A DNA stretch of 30,820 nucleotides from JAILZP01 sp037444185 (GTDB taxonomy: Bacteria > Bacillota > Desulfotomaculia > Desulfotomaculales > Desulfocucumaceae): NCBI GenBank assembly GCA_037444185.1, contig JBBIMW010000028.1, positions 1-30,820 on the forward strand, written 5' to 3'. Of this stretch, positions 16,881-23,937 are shown piece by piece. Numbering within the stretch: position 1 is the first letter of the stretch; each line of letters opens with the position of its first letter. A model generated the notes under the pieces. That model was not told the origin of the DNA and did no database searches. It was given only the letters and a program-made list of their open reading frames with translations. A program made the position numbers and the translations under genes.

Positions 16881-17291
16881 CTATTTCACCCTGTGCTCCT
16901 CTTCTTTGACTTCGTGGCTAAAGGTCACACCCTGGATGTGCACATTCACCTCCACCACTGTCAGGCCGGTCATGTTTTCGATGGCTTTCTTCACATTTTC
17001 CTGGATCTTCGCCGCTATGTCGGGGATGCGGGCGCCGTACTCCACCACCAGGAACATGTCCACGGCGGCTTCCTTTTCGCCCACCTCCACCTTGACTCCC
17101 TTGGTCATGTTCTTGCGGCCCAGCATTTCGGCAATGCCGCCCACCACGCCGCCGCTCATGGCCACCACGCCGGGAACTTCGGTGGCGGCAAGGCTGGCGA
17201 TGATTTTCACCACCTCGTCGGCTATCCTGATGGACCCGAGGCCGGTGTTCTCCTGTTTTATCATCACCTGGCCGGCCGGTTTGTCATCCAT
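16881..17291 (-). CDS. asp23: Asp23/Gls24 family envelope stress protein
   Basis: This is a 136-residue member of the Asp23/Gls24 (DUF322) family, linked to cell-envelope homeostasis. The family pattern is clear: GSIRIADEVVKIIASLAATEVPGV, a Gly-rich turn, KGVKVEVGEKEAAVDMFLVVEYG and NVKKAIENMTGLTVVEVNVHI. The ATG start has a very strong SD (AAAGGAGG) seven bases upstream. A near-consensus promoter lies about 50 bases before the gene, so it heads the asp23-amaP-DUF2273-nusB operon. In related genomes asp23 usually follows accC; here a TRAP/panBE block intervenes. Confidence 0.95.
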   Translation of the reverse strand: MDDKPAGQVMIKQENTGLGSIRIADEVVKIIASLAATEVPGVVAMSGGVVGGIAEMLGRKNMTKGVKVEVGEKEAAVDMFLVVEYGARIPDIAAKIQENVKKAIENMTGLTVVEVNVHIQGVTFSHEVKEEEHRVK

Positions 17292-17342
17292 GGCTTAACC
17301 TCCTTTGATCGTATTTCTATAATTTACCTCGGCTGTAGGATT

Positions 17343-17371
17343 ATTATACCAGACGGGGCGAACATAATCAA
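17343..17371 (-). promoter_or_regulatory. SigA-type promoter of the asp23 operon
   Basis: The minus strand shows TTGATT, a 17-base spacer and TATAAT (17348-17343). The spacer ends in TGG, giving an extended -10 (TGnTATAAT). The predicted transcript would start near 17336, leaving a leader of about 45 bases with a strong ribosome-binding site. The -35 box lies 17 bases past the dctM stop codon, so the operon can be expressed independently of the TRAP genes. Confidence 0.82.
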
Positions 17372-17388
17372 ACCGCAGGGAAGCTTTT

Positions 17389-18678
17389 TTATTTCTGATA
17401 CTGCATTACTTCCCGCGGTAAATAAGTGGAAATATCCGGCCAAAACACGAACAGGACCAATGTGGCGATCAATATGAATATAAAGGGCAGCACGCCCCTG
17501 ATCACCATTTCCAGTCTTTCCTTGGCCATGGCGCTGACCACGAACAGATTGAGGCCCACCGGCGGGGTGATCATGGCCAGCTCCATGTTCACCGTCATTA
17601 TCACGGCGAAATGGATTATATCTATGTCCAGCGCATAAATGAAGGGCAGCAGCAGCGGCAGAGTGATCAGAGTGATGGAAACCGCCTCCAGGAATGTGCC
17701 CATGACGAAGAACATGATGTTGGTGAGCAAGAAGAACAGGTACTTGTTCATGGTGTTGTCGGCAATCCAGGCGGCCACGGCCTGGGGCACCTGCTTGGCC
17801 GTCAGGAAAAGGGAGAATACCATGGCGGCGGAAATGATCAGGTAAATCATGGAGGATACATTTATCGATTCCCTTAAAATGTTGCGGATGTCGGAAATCT
17901 TCAGCTCCTTGTATATGAACACCGACACCGCCAGGGCGTAAAACACCGACAGCACCGCCGCCTCGGTGGGGGTGACCACCCCGGCATAGATGCTGCCCAG
18001 GATGAAAAAGGGCAGCAGCCCTCCGGGCAGGGCCTTGACGGTGGATTTCCAGCGGACTTCCCAGCTGGCCTTGGGCTCCCTGCCAAATTTATTGACCGTG
18101 GCGTAGATGACGGCGCTGGCTATGAGTATGCCGGCCAGAAATAGCCCCGGCAGCAGGCCGCCCATGAACAGGGCGCCGATGGACACCTCGGCGGTGATGC
18201 CGAATATCACCATGGGAACACTGGGGGGTATCAGAATGCCCAGGGTGCCGCCGGCGGCAATCAGTCCCATGGCGTAGCGTTTGGGGTAGCCCCCCTGGAG
18301 CAGGGCGGGCAGCATTATGGCCCCGATGGCGGCGGCGGTGGCCGGGCTGGACCCGGATATGGCGGCGAATATGGCGCAGGCGGCTATGGTCACCACGGCC
18401 AGCCCGCCGGGCAGATGTCCGAACCACGCCCTGAGGGCGGCGATTAGATATTTGGAAATACCTCCGTGGGCCATCACCACTCCCGCAAAGACAAAGGCTG
18501 GAATGGCCAGCAGTGTGGGCGACAGCAGGGAGGCGAACATGCGCTGGGCCATCATGTAAAGGGTGAAGTCGGTGGTGGCGGCCAGCACAATCAGTGCCGC
18601 CACGGCCAGGCTGACGGCTATGGGGACGTTGAGCAGAAACAGCATTATGAAGATGAGAAAAAGTATGGCGGTTTCCAT
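17389..18678 (-). CDS. dctM: TRAP transporter large membrane subunit DctM
   Basis: DctM is the 12-helix permease subunit of a tripartite ATP-independent periplasmic-type transporter, driven by a Na+ or H+ gradient. The 429-residue protein is almost entirely hydrophobic. It has the family segments FVFAGVVMAHGGIS, ISGSSPATAAAIGAIMLPAL, GGTLGILIPPSVPMVIFG, VVTPTEAAVLSVFYALAVS and LAMITPPVGLNLFVV. The ATG directly follows the dctQ stop (TAAATG), which implies coupled translation. No terminator was seen between it and asp23. The substrate cannot be told from this subunit. Confidence 0.95.
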   Translation of the reverse strand: METAILFLIFIMLFLLNVPIAVSLAVAALIVLAATTDFTLYMMAQRMFASLLSPTLLAIPAFVFAGVVMAHGGISKYLIAALRAWFGHLPGGLAVVTIAACAIFAAISGSSPATAAAIGAIMLPALLQGGYPKRYAMGLIAAGGTLGILIPPSVPMVIFGITAEVSIGALFMGGLLPGLFLAGILIASAVIYATVNKFGREPKASWEVRWKSTVKALPGGLLPFFILGSIYAGVVTPTEAAVLSVFYALAVSVFIYKELKISDIRNILRESINVSSMIYLIISAAMVFSLFLTAKQVPQAVAAWIADNTMNKYLFFLLTNIMFFVMGTFLEAVSITLITLPLLLPFIYALDIDIIHFAVIMTVNMELAMITPPVGLNLFVVSAMAKERLEMVIRGVLPFIFILIATLVLFVFWPDISTYLPREVMQYQK

Positions 18679-19191
18679 TTAATGGTGTCCCCCTTCCGAC
18701 TCGGCCTGAAACCATTGCCTTCCTCCGTCCCTCAACAGCATGTACAGCTTGTCCACAAAGCGGGCGCTGAAAAGAATGCCGCTAACGGGCATGATCAGGT
18801 TGACGATCCAGAGGGGGAACTGACTGTCGGTGGATCTCTGTCCCGATTCAATATAATTTCTTACCAGCTCATAGCCGAAATATGTGTAGAAAAAAGCGAA
18901 GGCCAGGCCCACGGTATTGGCGAAAATGCTGACATACCTTTTTGTTTTCAGGTCCAATAAACTATAGAGGGCATCCACCTTGATATGGTGGTTGTTTCTA
19001 AGGGCAACGGCGATGCCGATTAAAATCCCCCAGACCACAAAGTACACGGAAAACTCGTCCAGCAGGGATTGAGGTTTTCCGAAAAAATATCTTAGAATTA
19101 TATTGATGAAAATAAGGGTCAGGCCTGTGAAGAGAAGAATGCCTGAGATGTAATCCTCCAGGGCGGCGTATATTTCTCTGAATTTGCGCAT
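18679..19191 (-). CDS. dctQ: TRAP transporter small membrane subunit DctQ
   Basis: DctQ is the four-helix small subunit that pairs with DctM. From the ATG at 19191 the protein has 170 residues. It has hydrophobic segments at about 14-36, 47-66, 85-106 and 124-146, the family pattern DEFSVYFVVWGILIGIAVAL and the following NNHHIKVD motif. The open frame extends 30 codons upstream without family similarity, and AAGGGGA lies about ten bases before the chosen start. A 97-base gap containing a stable hairpin separates it from dctP. Confidence 0.92.
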   Translation of the reverse strand: MRKFREIYAALEDYISGILLFTGLTLIFINIILRYFFGKPQSLLDEFSVYFVVWGILIGIAVALRNNHHIKVDALYSLLDLKTKRYVSIFANTVGLAFAFFYTYFGYELVRNYIESGQRSTDSQFPLWIVNLIMPVSGILFSARFVDKLYMLLRDGGRQWFQAESEGGHH

Positions 19192-19251
19192 GTCTGAACC
19201 ATCCCCTTTCCCGCCCGCGACATCTTGTTTGTCAATTTGTTTTGTCAAGGA

Positions 19252-19279
19252 GGGACGGGCCTGTTCGAAAGCCCGTCCC
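19252..19279 (-). promoter_or_regulatory. Intercistronic hairpin between dctP and dctQ
   Basis: A perfect 9-bp GC-rich stem (GGGACGGGC / GCCCGTCCC, arms 19271-19279 and 19252-19260) with a 10-base loop begins nine bases after the dctP stop. No T-tract follows; the next bases are TCCTTGACAAAACAAATTGAC. This fits a 3' stabiliser or partial terminator that raises binding-protein output over the membrane subunits, as known for malE-malF. The role here is inferred. Confidence 0.6.
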
Positions 19280-19288
19280 AAGAATTAC

Positions 19289-20320
19289 TCACTTGCTGTT
19301 CCTGGCGGCCTCGATGTAGTCCTTGCCGATGATGTCGGTGTACTTGTCATAAACCGGCTTCATGGCCTTCACAAAGGCCTCCCGGTCGGCGTCGGTGAGG
19401 GTGTAGATTTCCAGCTTGCCGCTGCTCTTGAGTTTTTCAAAACTCTGGGCGTTCAGTTCGTCGGCCAGTTTCTTCTCATACTGGCTGGATTCCTTTACCG
19501 CTTCCATGAATATCTTCTGCTGGTCCGGAGTCATGCTGTCCCAGAATTTGGTATTGGTGATAAGGATGTAGTCAAGCCTGCCATGCCCCGACACCGTCAT
19601 GTATTTTTGCACCTCAGCATACTTTTGGGTGTCGATGTTGTTGAAAACATTCTCCTGCCCGTCCACCGCCCTGCTGTTCAGTGCCTGGTAGACCTCGCCG
19701 AAGGCCAGGGTCTGGGAGCCGGCGCCCAGGGCCTTGAAAAAGTCGTCAAGCAGTCCGCCGCTTTGGGTGCGGAATTTCAGCCCTTTGAAGTCCTCCGGCT
19801 TTTTCAGGGGGCGCTTGGAGTTGGTGAAGTGCTTGGATCCGTTGGGCCACCAGCCAAGGCCCAGCATGCCGTGGGGCTTCAAGGTGTTCATCAGTTCCTG
19901 GCCCTTGGGCCCGTCGTAGAAGTTGTATGCGGCCTGGTCGCTCCTGAACAGGAAGGGCATGTCCACCAGCTGGAAAGCGGGGACGAATCCCACCAGCTTG
20001 GTCACCGAGGGGGCGATGAGCTGGACATTGTTGGCCCTTAAAGCTTCCAGCTCCTCTTTGTCACCGTAAAGCTGGGAAGAGGGGAACACCGATACTTCAA
20101 ACTGCCCGCTTTTTTCCAGGAGTTCCTTGAGTTTCAGTGCTGCCAGGCCCTTTGGGGTTTGGTCCGCCACCACATGGGAAAATTTGATGCTTACTTTCTT
20201 GACCGGGGCGGCGGCCCCCGGCTTCTTTTCGTCCTTGCTTTCCCCGCCGCAGCCGGCGGCCGCCGCCACCAGCGCCAGGGCCATTAACAACACCAGTCCC
20301 AATTTGATTAACCTTTTCAT
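19289..20320 (-). CDS. dctP: TRAP transporter solute-binding lipoprotein DctP
   Basis: DctP is the extracytoplasmic binding protein of the TRAP system. The 343-residue precursor has a lipoprotein signal: basic MKRLIK, a hydrophobic core and the lipobox AAAGC with Cys24 as the lipidated residue. A short Lys/Ala linker anchors it to the membrane. The DctP fold is supported by the carboxylate-binding Arg in GLKFRT (Arg184) and by TLAFGEVYQALNSRAVDGQEN (204-224). These features predict an organic-acid ligand, but not which one. The ATG start has GAGGAGG upstream. It is divergent from panBE across a 474-base gap, and no promoter with good spacing was found there. Confidence 0.95.
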   Translation of the reverse strand: MKRLIKLGLVLLMALALVAAAAGCGGESKDEKKPGAAAPVKKVSIKFSHVVADQTPKGLAALKLKELLEKSGQFEVSVFPSSQLYGDKEELEALRANNVQLIAPSVTKLVGFVPAFQLVDMPFLFRSDQAAYNFYDGPKGQELMNTLKPHGMLGLGWWPNGSKHFTNSKRPLKKPEDFKGLKFRTQSGGLLDDFFKALGAGSQTLAFGEVYQALNSRAVDGQENVFNNIDTQKYAEVQKYMTVSGHGRLDYILITNTKFWDSMTPDQQKIFMEAVKESSQYEKKLADELNAQSFEKLKSSGKLEIYTLTDADREAFVKAMKPVYDKYTDIIGKDYIEAARNSK

Positions 20321-20794
20321 TTTCCGGCCTCCTCAATGTTTTTATATTTTTTATATATTAAGAATATTTTATCTTTGCCTCACCCCCCACTTTGCTGTTT
20401 TGATAATATTGAACATCCTTTGTTTCTATAACTGCGCCTTAAATCCTTTAGCAGAGGAGATTTTGGTCATAATGTTCATGAATAGTTTATTAGATGACGG
20501 CGGCGCCGGGCCGGGTATAATAATAACAGAACAAATTCGCCCTGCCGGGCGGCTGGAATACAAAATCCAGTAGGCAGAATTCAGAATTTGATGCATTCCT
20601 TTGAAGAAGAAGCTTCTTTTCGGGAAAGCGGCATTCGAGGGCGGTGGGCGGCCGTCGGCCATGAGCCATGGAGATTCGAATAGCCATGGAATTACTAATT
20701 TAAAGCAAAGGAAAAGGATTTACGGTGCCGGTGTGCAATAAGTAAAGCAATGGAAATCTGTTTTTTGTTTATGAAACTCACTGGAGGAATGGTT
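20321..20794. other. Divergent intergenic region dctP / panB
   Basis: This 474-base spacer must hold the promoters of both the TRAP operon (minus) and panBE (plus). The dctP-proximal 100 bases are very AT-rich. A plus-strand TATAAT lies near 20517 without a convincing -35. The middle carries dispersed repeat copy B and a perfect 12-bp palindrome AAGAAGCTTCTT (20607-20618). GCCATG occurs three times near 20657-20689. I find no gene, riboswitch or terminator in it. Confidence 0.5.
20530..20590 (+). repeat. Dispersed intergenic repeat, copy B
   Basis: The plus strand reads GAACAAATTCGCCCTGCCGG, then GCGGCTGGAATACAAAATCC and a tail of CAGAATTCAGAATTTG. It matches copies A and C on the other strand, including the CGCCC/GGGCG hairpin and the CAGAAT-type units. 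This is the only copy that does not directly follow a stop codon of a recognisable gene. Confidence 0.75.
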
Positions 20795-21661
20795 ATGGAA
20801 AAGAAAAAAGCCAGTATTTTGACATTCGGGGAGATGAAGCGGGAAGGCAGAAAAATCACCATGGTCACCGCCTACGACTACGCCATGATGTCCCAGGTGG
20901 ACAAAACGGACATTGACATGATACTGGTGGGCGACTCCCTGGCCATGACCATGCTGGGACACGAGAGCACCGTACCGGTTGACATGGATACCATGGTGAT
21001 TTTTCAGAGGGCTGTGTCCAGGGCCGGCAAACGGACCTTCATGGTGGGGGACATGCCCTTCATGTCTTATGAAGTCAGCGTCGAGAGGGCGGTGGAGAAC
21101 GCGGGCAGGATCATGAAGGAAGGTTTTATGGACGCCGTCAAGCTGGAGGGGGGGGAGCGGGTGGCGGGCACCGTGGCCGCCATTGTCAGGGCGGGCATAC
21201 CCGTCATGGGCCACATCGGCCTGACCCCCCAGAGCGCTTCACTGCTGGGGGGTTTCACCGTACAGGGCCGGGACTTGTCCGGGGCCGTGCAGATTGTCAG
21301 GGACGCCGTCGCCCTGGAACAGGCGGGGGCCTTTGCCGTGGTGCTGGAGGCGGTTCCCGCCCCGGTGGCCGGAATAATCACTAAAAGGCTGAACATACCC
21401 ACCATCGGCATAGGGGCGGGCCCCCGCTGCGACGGCCAGGTGCTGGTCATCCACGATCTGCTGGGGCTCTTTGACAGGTTTCTGCCAAGGTTTGTAAAAC
21501 GCTACGCCGAACTGGGGACAGAAATGCAAAGGGCATTGAATGAGTACTCCGCCGAGGTCCGGGACGGGCGGTTCCCTTCCCCCGGGCACAGTTTTTCCAT
21601 GCAGGATGAACTGGTGGATGAGCTGTCGGACCGCTTAAAAAAGGAGGGCATTCTTCGATGA
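20795..21661 (+). CDS. panB: Ketopantoate hydroxymethyltransferase
   Basis: PanB transfers a one-carbon unit from methylene-THF to alpha-ketoisovalerate to give ketopantoate, the first committed step of pantothenate synthesis. The 288-residue protein has the metal/substrate residues Asp47 (VGDSLA), Asp86 (GDMPF) and Glu118 (KLEGG), the signature GHIGLTPQS (139-147) and the late DLLGLF and FVKRYA segments. I place the start at the ATG at 20795, seven bases after GGAGG; the ATG at 20789 is too close to it, and the open frame before it has no family match. panE overlaps its stop by four bases. FolD in the same window supplies related folate cofactors. Confidence 0.96.
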   Translation: MEKKKASILTFGEMKREGRKITMVTAYDYAMMSQVDKTDIDMILVGDSLAMTMLGHESTVPVDMDTMVIFQRAVSRAGKRTFMVGDMPFMSYEVSVERAVENAGRIMKEGFMDAVKLEGGERVAGTVAAIVRAGIPVMGHIGLTPQSASLLGGFTVQGRDLSGAVQIVRDAVALEQAGAFAVVLEAVPAPVAGIITKRLNIPTIGIGAGPRCDGQVLVIHDLLGLFDRFLPRFVKRYAELGTEMQRALNEYSAEVRDGRFPSPGHSFSMQDELVDELSDRLKKEGILR

Positions 21662-22563
21662 GGATAGCCGTCATCGGCGCCGGCGCCATGGGGTCCCTTT
21701 TCGGCGCCCGCCTGGGCTGGGGAGGAAACGAAGTGACCCTGGTGAATGTATGGGCGGAGCACGTGGAGGCCATAAACAGGGCCGGGCTGTATATAGAGGG
21801 GCTTGACGGGGGAGAAACTTTCCGGATTCCGGCCTTGACGGACCCGTCTTCCCTGGGGGTCCAGGATCTGGTGATAATTTTCGTGAAATCTTACCAAACG
21901 GCGCTGGCTCTGAAAAGGGCAAAAAACATTATCGGTCCGGAGACAATAGTGCTGACCCTGCAAAACGGGGTGGGCAACGCCGAAACAATTTTAGAGACAG
22001 TGGAGGATGTAACCGTAATTGCCGGCATCACCTCCCACGGGGCCACGGTCATGGGGCCGGGCCGCATCCGGCACGCCGGCGCGGGGGAAACAGTGATTGG
22101 GACCGTCCGGGGAGAAATCCGGGCGGCGGAACTGGTGGCTGCGGAGTTCAGCCGGTGCGGGCTGGAAACCGGTATTGCGGATGACATAACCGGGCTTTTG
22201 TGGGGAAAGCTGATGATCAATGTGGGCATCAACGCCCTCACAGCCATCCTGGGGGTTGTCAACGGCAGGCTGGTGGAATCGGACAGCACTCTGCAGCTGA
22301 TGAGGACACTGGTGGAAGAGGCGGAGGCGGTGGCCCGGGCCAGGGGCATAACCCTGCCCTATCCCGACGCCTATGAGAAGGTGAAGGCCGTAGCCTCCGC
22401 CACCGGTTCCAACCGGTCCTCCATGCTTCAGGATCTGGACCGGGGCCGCCGGACCGAAATAGACTTCATCAACGGGGCGGTGGTCAGGGAGGGAGTAGCC
22501 GCCGGTGTGCCCACCCCGTGCAACCGTTTTGTCACCCTGCTGGTTAAAGCCCTCTATAAATAG
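21658..22563 (+). CDS. panE: 2-dehydropantoate 2-reductase (ketopantoate reductase)
   Basis: PanE reduces ketopantoate to pantoate with NADPH. The 301-residue protein starts with the nucleotide-binding motif MRIAVIGAGAMGSLFGARL. It has LQNGVGN (101-107) and the catalytic helix WGKLMINVGINALTA, where Lys184 and Asn188 match the E. coli Lys176/Asn180 pair. The C-terminal SSMLQDLDRGRRTEIDFINGA block is typical. The ATG start overlaps the panB stop (ATGA), with AAGGAGGGC about ten bases upstream. panC and panD are not beside it. The gene converges with accC, with only 15 bases between stop codons and no visible terminator. Confidence 0.94.
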   Translation: MRIAVIGAGAMGSLFGARLGWGGNEVTLVNVWAEHVEAINRAGLYIEGLDGGETFRIPALTDPSSLGVQDLVIIFVKSYQTALALKRAKNIIGPETIVLTLQNGVGNAETILETVEDVTVIAGITSHGATVMGPGRIRHAGAGETVIGTVRGEIRAAELVAAEFSRCGLETGIADDITGLLWGKLMINVGINALTAILGVVNGRLVESDSTLQLMRTLVEEAEAVARARGITLPYPDAYEKVKAVASATGSNRSSMLQDLDRGRRTEIDFINGAVVREGVAAGVPTPCNRFVTLLVKALYK

Positions 22564-22578
22564 CTTGTTCTGCATTAC

Positions 22579-23925
22579 TTATTCTGCCTTCATGTGCTTT
22601 TCAATGAATCCGGTGTCTATTTCCCCCCGGCGGAAATGTTTATTTTTTATAATCTCCTTCTGAAACGGTATGTTGGTGGCCACTCCCTCTATGACCAGCT
22701 CGTCCAGAGCCCTGGCCATCCTGGCCAGGGCCTCCCCCCGGTCCCTGCCCCAGGTAATCAGCTTGCCCAGCATGGAGTCGTAATAGCGCGGCACAGTCCA
22801 GCCCGGAAAGACGGCGCAGTCCACCCTCACCCCGGGGCCGCCCGGGGCCGTGTATCCGGTGATATTTCCAGGGCAGGGGGCGAAATTTCTGGCCGGATCC
22901 TCGGCGTTGATCCGGCATTCCACCGACCACCCTTTGATGACTATGTCTTCCTGGGACAAGTTTAGCCTTTCCCCGGCTGCAATATTGATCTGCTCCTTGA
23001 TCAGATCGATGCCGGTGACCATTTCGGTTACCGGGTGCTCCACCTGAATTCTGGTGTTCATCTCAATGAAGTAGAATTTACCACTTTCGTCCAGCAGGAA
23101 CTCCACCGTGCCGGCGCTGTGATACCCCACGGAGCGGGCCGCCGTCACCGCCGCCCGCCCCATTTCGGCCCTCAGGGATTCATTAAGCACGGTGGAGGGG
23201 GCTTCTTCGATTATTTTCTGATTGCGCCTCTGTATCGAACAATCCCTCTCCCCCAGTTGCACTGTATTGCCGTACCTGTCGGCCAGCACCTGGAATTCTA
23301 TGTGCCTTGGCCCGGCAAGGTGCTTTTCCAGATATACTTCATCACTGCCGAAGGATGCCCTGGATTCATTCCGGGCCGCCCGGAAGGCCCTTTCAAGTTC
23401 AGCGGGGTCCGCCGCCACCCTCATTCCCCTCCCGCCACCGCCGGCGGAGGCCTTTATCAATACCGGGTAGCCTATTTCGCCGGCTATGCCGGCGGCTTCC
23501 TCCAGGCTGGACAACGGCCCCGGGGACCCCGGGACCACCGGCACCCCCGCCGCCGCCACCGTTTTCCTGGCCACGGCTTTATCCCCCATTTTTTCTATGG
23601 ACGATGCAGGAGGGCCGATAAAAGTCATGCCCTGGACCTCCACCGACTTGGCGAATATCGGATTTTCGGACAGAAAGCCATATCCGGGGTGCACGGCGTC
23701 GGCACCGGACACTGCGGCTGCGCTCACCACGTTGTTGATATTCAGGTAGCTTTCCAGGGGCGGGGGCGGGCCGATGCACACCGCCCGGTCGGCGGTCCGC
23801 ACGTGCAGGGACTCCCTGTCGGCCTCGGAGTATATTGCCACGGTGGAGATGCCCATTTCCCTGCAGGCCCTGATTATGCGCAGGGCTATCTCACCCCGGT
23901 TGGCCACCAGTATTTTTTTGAACAT
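22579..23925 (-). CDS. accC: Biotin carboxylase (AccC / pyruvate carboxylase A type)
   Basis: This subunit carboxylates biotin on its carrier using ATP and bicarbonate. The 448-residue protein has the N-terminal VANRGEIALRIIRA (7-20), the ATP-grasp Gly-rich loop AGGGGRGM (161-168), ERDCSIQRRNQK (226-237) and EMNTRIQVEHPVTE (288-301) with the catalytic Glu and Arg. AccC and the separate subunit A of two-part pyruvate carboxylases cannot be told apart by motif. The partner gene just upstream, a pyruvate-type carboxyltransferase fused to an AccB-like carrier, suggests it may serve one or both enzymes. Its SD (AAGGAG) overlaps the partner's stop codon. Confidence 0.93.
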   Translation of the reverse strand: MFKKILVANRGEIALRIIRACREMGISTVAIYSEADRESLHVRTADRAVCIGPPPPLESYLNINNVVSAAAVSGADAVHPGYGFLSENPIFAKSVEVQGMTFIGPPASSIEKMGDKAVARKTVAAAGVPVVPGSPGPLSSLEEAAGIAGEIGYPVLIKASAGGGGRGMRVAADPAELERAFRAARNESRASFGSDEVYLEKHLAGPRHIEFQVLADRYGNTVQLGERDCSIQRRNQKIIEEAPSTVLNESLRAEMGRAAVTAARSVGYHSAGTVEFLLDESGKFYFIEMNTRIQVEHPVTEMVTGIDLIKEQINIAAGERLNLSQEDIVIKGWSVECRINAEDPARNFAPCPGNITGYTAPGGPGVRVDCAVFPGWTVPRYYDSMLGKLITWGRDRGEALARMARALDELVIEGVATNIPFQKEIIKNKHFRRGEIDTGFIEKHMKAE

Positions 23926-23937
23926 TTCCGCACTCCT

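Noticed and set aside
19184..20041. 285-codon plus-strand open frame opposite dctP
   Set aside because: It is an antisense shadow of dctP. The region is fully explained by DctP, whose lipobox and binding motifs are clear.
20426..20687. Small open frames in the dctP-panB gap
   Set aside because: They overlap a dispersed repeat, lack Shine-Dalgarno sites and have no recognisable product.
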